Shown: positions 23,308-29,997 of the stretch, piece by piece | Layout of the letters: each line of letters starts with the position of its first letter | Position numbering within the stretch: the first letter of the stretch is position 1 | Origin: Synechococcus sp. PCC 7336 | Lineage (GTDB): Bacteria > Cyanobacteriota > Cyanobacteriia > Thermostichales > PCC-7336 | Reading direction: 5' to 3' | NCBI RefSeq assembly: GCF_000332275.1 | Contig: NZ_CM001776.1 | Location: forward strand, 2,562,789 to 2,626,788 | DNA length: 64,000 nt | Notes under the pieces: generated by a model | What the model was told of the DNA's origin: nothing | Seen by the model: only the letters and a program-made list of their open reading frames with translations | Databases searched by the model: none | Position numbers and translations under genes: made by a program

Positions 23308-23970
23308 ATGAGCGACAGAATTTTAATCATTGGATCGGGGAACCCGACAGCAAAACATCTTATTGACTTTCTACTTGTGTGTGGAACTAGAATAACTGCC
23401 GTATACCGCAAAACTCCTCCCTCTACCGAGTCCATACTCGTGACAAAAGTAAAAGGAGACGTTACGAAAGATAATCCCGATGACTGGACGAATGGTTGTG
23501 ACGTTGTCATCTATCTTGCTGGAGGGGATTCGTCCCATGAAGATGCGGTAGATAATGTTGGTGCCTCTAAGGCTGCGCGAGCAGCAGAGAATTGCGGTGT
23601 CAGGAAATTTATCTATGTTAGTGCCCTTGGGGCTCACGATCCGAATTCATGGGGAGATGAGTTTCGTGAATACCTACTGGCACGATCAAACGGCGAGGAA
23701 GCTATTAAGAAGCGGGATTTGAACTGGACGATTTTACGCCCAGGTATCCTTAATAATCATCCAGGAGTTGGATCTATTGCGACTTCGATGAATGAAGATG
23801 GAGATCCCAATGTTTCTCGCGAAGATGTCGCACAGACGATAGCGTGCGCTATCATCGACAGCTCATCAGATCTTTCGACATTTGATGTCGTTGCCGGAAA
23901 TACTCCTATTCCTTTGGCTGTCCGCAACCTCTCAAAAAATTTCGAACAAGGCAGTGGTGGCAACGGCTAA
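23308..23970 (+). CDS. Atypical SDR / NAD(P)-binding epimerase-like protein
   Basis: A 220-residue protein of the NmrA/SDR-a5 type: a beta-alpha nucleotide-binding start (DRILIIGSGNPTAKHLIDFL), GDVTKDNPDDWTNGCDVVIY, then FIYVSALGAH and DLNWTILRPGIL. The glycine motif is GSGNPTA instead of GATGxxG, so cofactor binding may be altered. Similar proteins are redox sensors or sugar and flavin reductases; the substrate is not evident. The stop TAA overlaps the R'' box of a shortened attC. Confidence 0.7.
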   Translation: MSDRILIIGSGNPTAKHLIDFLLVCGTRITAVYRKTPPSTESILVTKVKGDVTKDNPDDWTNGCDVVIYLAGGDSSHEDAVDNVGASKAARAAENCGVRKFIYVSALGAHDPNSWGDEFREYLLARSNGEEAIKKRDLNWTILRPGILNNHPGVGSIATSMNEDGDPNVSREDVAQTIACAIIDSSSDLSTFDVVAGNTPIPLAVRNLSKNFEQGSGGNG

Positions 23971-23996
23971 CGCCGCGCCACACTTTGACGTTAGGT
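23965..23996 (+). other. attC site 14, truncated to 32 bp
   Basis: GGCTAAC to GTTAGGT only 32 bp apart. The remaining inner sequence GCCGCGCCACACTTTGAC resembles an L' arm, so the L'' arm and loop are deleted. Confidence 0.6.
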
Positions 23997-24169
23997 TTTT
24001 ACTGTCCTTAAATTTTGTTGGTGAAATTTAGAGGTGCTAGCCTGCGATCGCCCTAATGGGTTTAGCTACCGCAAGTTGGCCATCAAACCTAACCATTCGC
24101 CGCAGCGGATGCTTGGCTAAACTATTGCTCTTCGTTGATAGTTTATCTAGCACCGCTAACCTCAAGGCC
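23990..24169 (+). repeat. 180-bp gene-less cassette, copy g
   Basis: Full copy, TTGTTG, 17 bp, TAGCCT, with HIP1 intact. Confidence 0.86.
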
Positions 24170-24176
24170 GTTAGCC
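24087..24176 (+). other. attC site 15
   Basis: ACCTAAC to GTTAGCC, 90 bp, same class as attC 1. Confidence 0.87.
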
Positions 24177-24646
24177 GCCTCAACAACGACTTATCGAACT
24201 GGCATTGTGAGAGCCTCTCCGTATAGTCCCTCAAAGCTCGCACCCCCTTGACGTTTAACGCATAGCATCATACTATAAGGTAAATTAGTTTTCCTAAACA
24301 AATTAATTATCGAAAAGTAGTAATAAATGATACAATCTTCTATGAGGGTACGCTTAATACTTCTTCGCCAGATCGCATGAATGCCTTTTACAGTAGGCCG
24401 AGCAGTGTAAGTCCTAGAAGATTAAGCGCAAGTTGAGATAGGAATGGTATGAGTAGCAATCAAAATTTACCCAGCAAGCGGGGCTTTCTCAAAGGAGGGG
24501 CAGCTAGCGATACTAAATATGCCTTGAGGAGTGAGCGTTCCCCTTCCGAAGACTACAAGGGTTTTTCCGAAGGTGATTCGTTTCCTCTTCGATACGGACT
24601 GCGCCTTGTTTTATCATTCAAGAAAGCTAATGTGAAATGACTGAGT
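24177..24646. other. Cassette leader with no convincing gene
   Basis: About 470 bp between attC 15 and the second HigB. It is AT-rich at 24250-24350. A 63-codon plus ORF (24449-24640) has no recognisable features and is not called. TTGTTT (24606-24611), 16 bp, TAATGT (24628-24633) could serve the HigB gene. Confidence 0.4.
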
Positions 24647-24928
24647 GTGATACGTACATTCAAAGATAAAGAAACTCAAAAAATATTTGAACGACAGCGT
24701 TCGCGGAAGTTGCCATCAAACATTCAGCAAATCGCATTACGAAAGTTACGTATGTTGAACCAGGCAGAGACACTTCAAGACCTTCGTATTCCACCAGCTA
24801 ATCGGTTAGAGCGTCTGAAGGGCGATCGAGAAGGTCAGTATAGTATTCGAGTTAACAATCAATGGCGACTTTGCTTTGAATGGAAGGATGGTTATTCCAT
24901 AAATGTAGAACTAGTTGATTATCATTGA
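24647..24928 (+). CDS. HigB-type toxin
   Basis: A 93-residue protein from GTG: MIRTFKDKETQKIFERQRSR, then NRLERLKGDREGQYSIRVNN and QWRLCFEW, ending VELVDYH. This is the HigB/RelE (plasmid maintenance killer) pattern. It is the intact counterpart of the start-less HigB at 21344. It is followed 9 bp later by its HigA. Confidence 0.87.
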   Translation: MIRTFKDKETQKIFERQRSRKLPSNIQQIALRKLRMLNQAETLQDLRIPPANRLERLKGDREGQYSIRVNNQWRLCFEWKDGYSINVELVDYH

Positions 24929-24937
24929 GAGGGCAAT

Positions 24938-25240
24938 ATGAATGAAGAGAAGCTACAACCTGTTCATCCTGGTGAAGTGCTTCTAGAAGAATTTCTGAAG
25001 CCGATGAACTTAAGCCAAAATCAATTGGCTCTAGCATTGAGAGTACCCGCACGACGGATCAATGAAATTGTTCACGGTAAGAGACGTGTTACGGCAGATA
25101 CGGCTCTACGCCTAGCCCATCACTTTAATATGTCGCCCCGTTTTTGGTTGGGCTTGCAAATGGATTATGACTTAGATGTAACTGAAGATGAACTCGGCAA
25201 AAAACTGAAAGAGGAAGTAGCTGTTCTGGTCAACAAATGA
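24938..25240 (+). CDS. HigA-type antitoxin (XRE family)
   Basis: A 100-residue protein: LQPVHPGEVLLEEFLKPMNL then LALALRVPARRINEIVHGKR, RLAHHFNMSPRFWLGLQ. A typical HigA helix-turn-helix antitoxin, placed after HigB as is usual for higBA. It shares a cassette with the upstream 470-bp leader. Confidence 0.88.
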   Translation: MNEEKLQPVHPGEVLLEEFLKPMNLSQNQLALALRVPARRINEIVHGKRRVTADTALRLAHHFNMSPRFWLGLQMDYDLDVTEDELGKKLKEEVAVLVNK

Positions 25241-25274
25241 GTATCGCTTCCTGTTTCTGCTCTAGTTGCTTATC

Positions 25275-25363
25275 AGCTAACAAGGGCTTGCAACGGAACG
25301 GATCTAAATCCACATTGATGTTAATAAGTAATACACCGTCCGCTGAAGCTCAAGCCGTTAGGC
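25275..25363 (+). other. attC site 16 (second HigBA cassette)
   Basis: AGCTAAC to GTTAGGC, 89 bp, one mismatch to the cassette start GTTAGCC. L'' GGCTTGCAACGGAACGG pairs with L' CCGTCCGCTGAAGCTC. Confidence 0.78.
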
Positions 25364-25450
25364 ACAATTTAGCGCTATAGATTTAGCCAGAGTTCAATTA
25401 ATATGTGATGAATCTGCTAGTGTCTGAGCAAAAAAAACTGGAGAGTGCTC

Positions 25451-25990
25451 ATGGAAATTCCGCAATACCTCGATCCAAAATCTAAACAAACTCTAAACGA
25501 AGCGCTCATGGAGCTTCGGGCATTAGAGGGAGCTGATGATGCTGTTGTAAACCTTGCTCCCGAACTTCGAGAAGATATTGAAATCCATGATGTCATTCAT
25601 GTTCTATTTGCATGTAAAACCGATCTGGCGAGTGAAGTCATTGCACATATTTGGACTGTATTTGGTACCACATACGATGTTCGAGAAATGGCACGGGTAA
25701 ACATGCATCAAGATCATCAAGATGTTTTGGCAAGGATAGGGCATACACGACTTTTGAGGATGTGGATATATAGGATTCCAGAAATTGTGCAAACACTTTA
25801 CCGTGCAAATCAAATGGTTAAGCACTTCCCAGCTCAGGAATACACCCGATATCTTGACAAACAACTGATAGAGATTCGTGCAGAATTTGGAATTAGACCG
25901 ATCGCCCCTTCGTTGATCCAAGAGAAACGAAATTCAGGGGCTGCGCTACGAACGCTGCATCGAGATAAACAGCTTCATCAAGCATTATAA
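25451..25990 (+). CDS. Coq4-like protein with HDxxHx11E metal motif
   Basis: A 179-residue protein from the ATG at 25451, which has GGAG 8 bp upstream. The motif H46-D47-V-I-H50, 11 residues, E62 is the HDxxHx(11)E zinc-binding pattern of Coq4, a ubiquinone-pathway protein. The downstream helical region (LRMWIYRIPEIVQTLYRANQ) suits an all-helical fold. Cyanobacteria make plastoquinone without a classical Coq4, so the role in this cassette is unknown. It is the only gene of its cassette. Confidence 0.65.
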   Translation: MEIPQYLDPKSKQTLNEALMELRALEGADDAVVNLAPELREDIEIHDVIHVLFACKTDLASEVIAHIWTVFGTTYDVREMARVNMHQDHQDVLARIGHTRLLRMWIYRIPEIVQTLYRANQMVKHFPAQEYTRYLDKQLIEIRAEFGIRPIAPSLIQEKRNSGAALRTLHRDKQLHQAL

Positions 25991-26025
25991 AGTTTTCACT
26001 AACTGACACAGTTGCCTCTAGGGTT

Positions 26026-26117
26026 ACCTAAAAACGCCGCGCAAGGGACACTCGATTTAAGCAGTCAGTTGGGGTTTTCCCATTTCCGTTTGTACCCCTG
26101 ACGGCAATCCGTTAGGT
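26026..26117 (+). other. attC site 17 (Coq4-like cassette)
   Basis: ACCTAAA (degenerate R'') to GTTAGGT, 92 bp. L'' GCCGCGCAAGGGACAC pairs imperfectly with L' GTACCCCTGACGGC. Confidence 0.65.
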
Positions 26118-26213
26118 TTCTGCTGTCCTTAAGTTCTCCTGGTAAAATTGGGAGGTGCTAACCTGCGATCGCTCTAATTGGTCTAGCTCTTGCAAGTTAG
26201 CCATCAAACCTAA
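26111..26213 (+). repeat. 180-bp gene-less cassette, copy h, cut by an intron
   Basis: Matches the repeat to ACCTAA of the R'' box (26208-26213), then stops where the group II intron remnant begins. Confidence 0.8.
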
Positions 26214-26399
26214 TCGGGATAGGGAGAAGTGTTTAACTCCCCCCTCCCACACCACCCTGCAAGCGGGTCCGCACAGGGCGGTTCAATATCGCGGAGCAAA
26301 CATGAATTGAGGCTATTTCGCATACCCTTGGGCTTTCATCCAAAGGTCGCGAATTGATAGCAATCCCTGCTCTTTTAGCCACTCATTAGTCATCCTATC
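26214..26399 (-). mobile_element. 3' end of a group II intron with reverse-transcriptase tail
   Basis: On the minus strand, the end of an intron-encoded reverse transcriptase (MTNEWLKEQGLLSIRDLW then MKAQGYAK, stop at 26313-26315) is followed by the conserved post-ORF region: GAACCGCC, TGTGCGGACCCGC, GGTGGTGTGGGAGGG, and an end close to CCCTATCCCGAT. The 5' part of the intron is missing because an IS21 element starts at 26400. The 3' splice point falls in the attC R'' box of gene-less cassette copy h. Confidence 0.75.
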
Positions 26400-26487
26400 T
26401 GGCGACAATGATCTTGGCCGCCAAGTGTCAATCATCTTGGCCGGTGAAAGCGGAAACTAAGCAGCAACCCATATCCCCATCTGCACA

Positions 26488-28089
26488 GTGCCCGGTCAAC
26501 GAATCAATCAACGACAGGTCAAGATCTATATGAATGCAAGAGAGGGAGGTTGCGAGCAGGAAGCTGCGGCAGCCAAAGCTGGAATATCAACCCGAAGCAG
26601 TCGACGAATTGAGAGGGGGGAGCATCAACCGGGAAAGGCGCGTCAGCGCTGGCGCAGTCGCCCAGATCCGCTAGAGGCTGTATGGGAAAGTGAGCTGGAA
26701 CCGTTGCTGCGTCGGGAACCGAAGCTCAAACCGATGACCCTGTTGCTCTATCTACAGAGGAAGCACCCTGGCGAGTATTCCCGTTCCATCTTGAGAACGC
26801 TGCAAAGGCGAGTGCAGCAATGGCGAGCCCAGCATGGCCCAGCCAAAGAAGTGATGTTTCCCCAGGAGCATCGTCCAGGCGAGCAAGGTCTGTCGGATTA
26901 CACGCAACTGAAACCGGTGAAGGTCACCATCGGGGGAGAAGCCTTTGCCCACCTGCTCTATCACTACCGTCTGGCCTACAGCGGTTGGCAATATGTGGAG
27001 ATTGTGGAAGGGGGGGAAAGTTTCATCAGTCTCTCCGAATGCCTGCAAAATGCCCTGCATGAATGTGGCGGAGTGCCCAAAGCACATCGCACCGATAGCC
27101 TCAGTGCTGCCTATCGCAACCTGGGAGGACGAGCGGAAAAAGACTTGAGTTTCAGCTACCAAAAGCTGTGCGAACACTACCGCATGCGGCCCAGTCGGAA
27201 TAACCGGGGTCAGGGTCACGAGAACGGTTCCATCGAATCCCCGCACGGTCACTTCAAACAGCGATTACGCCAAGCCCTGCTGCTGCGGGGAAGCACGGAC
27301 TTCGACTCGAAAGCCGACTATCAGGCTTGTATTGCCGAAGTGGTGGCCTCTCTCAATCAGAGCTGCGAGGCAGAGTTCGGCATCGAACGAGAATTTCTGG
27401 GAGCTCTGCCGACTCATCGTCACCCGGATTGCGAAGTGCTCTCGGTTAAGGTGACTCGCAACAGTACCATCAGCGTGTGCTGTATCCTCTACACCGTCCC
27501 CTCTCGATTGATTGGCCAGCGACTGACGATCCACTTACACCACGACCGCTTGGTGGGGTTTGTGGGTCTGCAACCAGTGGTGGAGTTGAAGCGATTGCAC
27601 GTGCCCAAAGAGGCTCCCAGCCGCCGGGGTCGCCAGCTCGATTACCGGCATGTGATTGACAGTTTGAGGAGCAAGCCGAGAGCCCTGCTCAACTGTCAAT
27701 GGCGCGAGCAGCTCCTTCCCAGCGAGGACTACCGCCGTTTGTGGGGCCAGTTTCTCGAGCAGTTCGGTTCCGATACTGCTTGCCGGTTGATGGTGGCATC
27801 CCTCTACATCGCCGCCAAACAAGACAAGCAACAGGCGGTGCTGGAGTATCTCGAATCTCAGTTTGCGGCCCAAAGCTTGACCCTATCTGGCTTGCAGCAA
27901 CAGTTCGGGCAGACTCAATCCTCCCCCCATCCGCTGGAGGTACATCAACATTCTTTATTCGACTACGACCAACTGATTTGCCATGACTCTATCCAATCCC
28001 CGCATCCAGCAGACCCTACCGCTATTGCTCAAATCCCTGCGCCTGCCCCACATGCTCAAACAGTGGAGCTCCCTGGAGCAACAGGCTAG
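26488..28089 (+). CDS. istA: IstA transposase (IS21 family)
   Basis: A 533-residue protein from GTG. An N-terminal helix-turn-helix region (REGGCEQEAAAAKAGISTRS), QWRAQHGPAKEVMFPQEHRP then GEQGLSDYTQLKPV with the first aspartate of the DDE core, and the C-terminal beta domain typical of IstA. It overlaps istB by 107 bp in another frame. It is intact here, in contrast to copy 2 at 41940. It catalyses strand transfer together with IstB. Confidence 0.9.
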   Translation: MPGQRINQRQVKIYMNAREGGCEQEAAAAKAGISTRSSRRIERGEHQPGKARQRWRSRPDPLEAVWESELEPLLRREPKLKPMTLLLYLQRKHPGEYSRSILRTLQRRVQQWRAQHGPAKEVMFPQEHRPGEQGLSDYTQLKPVKVTIGGEAFAHLLYHYRLAYSGWQYVEIVEGGESFISLSECLQNALHECGGVPKAHRTDSLSAAYRNLGGRAEKDLSFSYQKLCEHYRMRPSRNNRGQGHENGSIESPHGHFKQRLRQALLLRGSTDFDSKADYQACIAEVVASLNQSCEAEFGIEREFLGALPTHRHPDCEVLSVKVTRNSTISVCCILYTVPSRLIGQRLTIHLHHDRLVGFVGLQPVVELKRLHVPKEAPSRRGRQLDYRHVIDSLRSKPRALLNCQWREQLLPSEDYRRLWGQFLEQFGSDTACRLMVASLYIAAKQDKQQAVLEYLESQFAAQSLTLSGLQQQFGQTQSSPHPLEVHQHSLFDYDQLICHDSIQSPHPADPTAIAQIPAPAPHAQTVELPGATG

Positions 28090-28771
28090 CGAGCAGGGAT
28101 GGTCCTACGGTCAATTTCTCGCCGCTCTGTGCGAACAGGAGCAGGCTCAGCGCTACCACAACCGGGTACAGCGCTATCTCAAGCAGGCTCAGTTGCCTCC
28201 CGGCAAGTCGCTGACCAATTTCAACTTTGACCACTGCCCCCATCTCAATCAGACTCAACTGATGCAGTTAGCTAATGACCGGGGTTGGTTGGAGCGAGGA
28301 GAAAATTTGCTCTTGTTCGGACCCAGTGGAGTTGGGAAAACTCATGTCATTACGGCTGTATCCCGCTCCCTGATTGAGTTAGGCGCTCGGGTGAAGTTCG
28401 TCAGTGCCACCACTCTGGTGCAGCAGTTACAGCAGGCTAAGCTTGAGCTTTCACTACCGACTCAGCTGCTGGCTCTCGATCAGTTCGAGTTGTTGGTGCT
28501 TGACGATATTGGTTACGTCAAACGCTCGGAGGCTGAAACGTCGGTGCTCTTCGAGCTGATCTCCCATCGCTACGAACGGCGCAGTTTGGCCATCACTTCC
28601 AATCATCCCTTCAGTGCTTGGGATTCTATTTTTGCCGACACCATCATGACGGTTGCGGCGGTCGATCGCCTCGTGCATCACGCCACCATCATCGAGATTC
28701 AAACTGAAAGTTTCCGGCGACAGAAGGCCGTTGAGTCTCACTCTGTTGGCGATCGCAACCCGGCAGGATAG
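27983..28771 (+). CDS. istB: IstB helper ATPase (IS21 family)
   Basis: A 262-residue AAA+ ATPase of the IstB/DnaC type. Walker A LLFGPSGVGKTHVI and Walker B LLVLDDIGYVKRSEAETSVL are present, followed by a sensor region (SLAITSNHPFSAWDSIF). IstB assembles on target DNA and activates IstA. The last ~10 codons (SVGDRNPAG) are encoded by the first unit of the 128-bp tandem repeat. Confidence 0.9.
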   Translation: MTLSNPRIQQTLPLLLKSLRLPHMLKQWSSLEQQASEQGWSYGQFLAALCEQEQAQRYHNRVQRYLKQAQLPPGKSLTNFNFDHCPHLNQTQLMQLANDRGWLERGENLLLFGPSGVGKTHVITAVSRSLIELGARVKFVSATTLVQQLQQAKLELSLPTQLLALDQFELLVLDDIGYVKRSEAETSVLFELISHRYERRSLAITSNHPFSAWDSIFADTIMTVAAVDRLVHHATIIEIQTESFRRQKAVESHSVGDRNPAG

Positions 28772-29140
28772 TTGACGCCACTGCTTTCACCGATCGCTGT
28801 TTGGATAGCGCGACAAACATCGCGATTCCAACTGAGGTTCCCAGCCATAGCAGGCTGTCGAGACTCGCATTCTTAGCGGATCGCAACCCGGCAGGATGCT
28901 TGACGCCACTGCTTTCACCGATCGCTGTTTGGATAGCGCGACAAACACTGCGATTCCAACTGAGAGTTCCCAGCCACAGCAGGCCGTCGAGGTTTGCATT
29001 TTTGGCGATCGCAACCCGACAGGATGCTTGACGCCACTGCTCTCACCGAGCACTTCTTGGCTGATGCGACCATCATCCGCTTACTGCGCGTTACAGTAAC
29101 CGGCCAGAATGATTGACGCCGACCGGCCAGGATGGTTGAC
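28751..29140 (+). repeat. 128-bp tandem repeat, three units, at the IS21 right end
   Basis: Unit starts at 28751, 28879 and 29007 (GATCGCAACCCGRCAGGAT). Each carries a copy of the CAGGATRSTTGACGCC end motif and CGATCGCTGTTTGGATAGC; the third is partial. It produces spurious ORFs on both strands, which are not called. Confidence 0.8.
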
Positions 29141-29257
29141 ATTTAATAGAGAGTTACCTGCACCATTCAGGGTTGGAGCTCTTCCTGTTTGAATTGCCTC
29201 TTTGAGCTGAGTCTGGGAAGGTTGCTAGCAGTGTGAATGTGTTAGGAGAGCGGCGGA

Positions 29258-29530
29258 TCAGACAAAGCGGATTTGTAGTTTCTTCCCCGTTGCTGCGGCA
29301 AATTTTTCTAGAGTTCCTGTCGAGGGGTTACTCCTCCCACCCTCAAGACGAGCGATGACAGATTGTGTGGTTTTCATCCGTTTAGCGACTTCTGCCTGGG
29401 TCAGACCGGCGCTGACACGAGCTTCAATCAAGGCTTTCGCGATTTCAAACTCTTCCCCCAATTGCTGATATTCAGCTAGATACTCCGGATCGGCCGACCA
29501 CTTCTGGTGTAAATCTTGGATCTTGGTCAT
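29258..29530 (-). CDS. XRE-family antitoxin
   Basis: A 90-residue protein with a helix-turn-helix in the C-terminal half (SAGLTQAEVAKRMKTTQSVI then RLEGGRSNPSTGTLEKFAAA). It is the second gene of a minus-strand pair; its start overlaps the toxin stop by 4 bp. It would neutralise and, with the toxin, repress the operon. Confidence 0.87.
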   Translation of the reverse strand: MTKIQDLHQKWSADPEYLAEYQQLGEEFEIAKALIEARVSAGLTQAEVAKRMKTTQSVIARLEGGRSNPSTGTLEKFAAATGKKLQIRFV

Positions 29531-29850
29531 TCCGAGATCTCCTTTGCTCTTGTGAGGGCGAGTTCTATCTCTCGACGCGGTGTCTTCTGAGTTTTCTTGA
29601 TGAACGCGCGAACTATCACCACTCGTTCCCCTCTAGCCGTTACATAAAGGGCGCGTGCTATTCCATCTCTACCCTTCAGGCGAATTTCCCATATTGCGCC
29701 CTCAAGATGTTTGACATGAGGTTCGCGTACGTTGGGCAGGCTGACCGATTCAATCAGCAATGAGATGCGCACTAAACGCGCCTTCATATCTGAGGGCAAT
29801 GCATCTAATTCTTTATCAACGGTTTCATTGAGTGTTTCAACAGTCCACAT
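29527..29850 (-). CDS. RelE/HigB-like (phage Gp49-type) toxin
   Basis: A 107-residue protein from the ATG at 29850. A longer frame to 30213 has no family match in its first 121 codons and is not used. HLEGAIWEIRLKGRDGIARA then LYVTARGERVVIVRAFIKKT and QKTPRREIELAL are diagnostic for the Gp49/HigB-type RelE proteins, which cleave mRNA on the ribosome. Coupled to the XRE antitoxin by a 4-bp overlap. Confidence 0.87.
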   Translation of the reverse strand: MWTVETLNETVDKELDALPSDMKARLVRISLLIESVSLPNVREPHVKHLEGAIWEIRLKGRDGIARALYVTARGERVVIVRAFIKKTQKTPRREIELALTRAKEISE

Positions 29851-29997
29851 ACTGATAAAATATAGCATAAATGCGATTCTTTCGATATGGGGCTCTCTTC
29901 CCTGCGGGACCAGTGGTGTAGTGCATGCAATTACTGGAAGAATCCAAATCGACCATGAAAGGCGAAAGTCAACATCCAGCGCTCGCGGAGGGGAGAG

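Larger units (their letters stand above)
26400..29141 (+). mobile_element. IS21-family element, copy 1 (complete)
   Basis: 2742 bp with istA and istB. The left end holds two repeats (GACAATGATCTTGGCCG and GTCAATCATCTTGGCCGG); the right end holds inverted counterparts (CCGGCCAGAATGATTGAC and CCGGCCAGGATGGTTGACA). No clear target duplication was found. A 128-bp unit is triplicated inside the right end. Confidence 0.85.

Noticed and set aside
12783-24169. 29-35 codon plus ORF MGLATASWPSNL inside the 180-bp cassette
   Set aside because: The ATG is present in only four of eight copies (ATT in the others) and the frame ends at different points; no ribosome site at proper distance.
12830-24243. Minus-strand ORFs ending in LAVLDQLSTKSNS-like peptides (12830, 18857, 21214, 24037)
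   Set aside because: They are the reverse reading of the 180-bp repeat and its attC, joined to different upstream sequence each time. They have no common start and no ribosome site.
24449-24640. 63-codon ORF upstream of the second HigB
   Set aside because: No recognisable features, unusual composition and weak start; could be cassette leader.
12600-26200. CRISPR-like array
   Set aside because: Repeats are spaced by hundreds to thousands of bases, contain integron core sites and surround genes; no short uniform spacers and no cas genes.
28801-29142. Several short ORFs on both strands at the IS21 right end
   Set aside because: Created by the 128-bp tandem repeat; coding potential is incidental.
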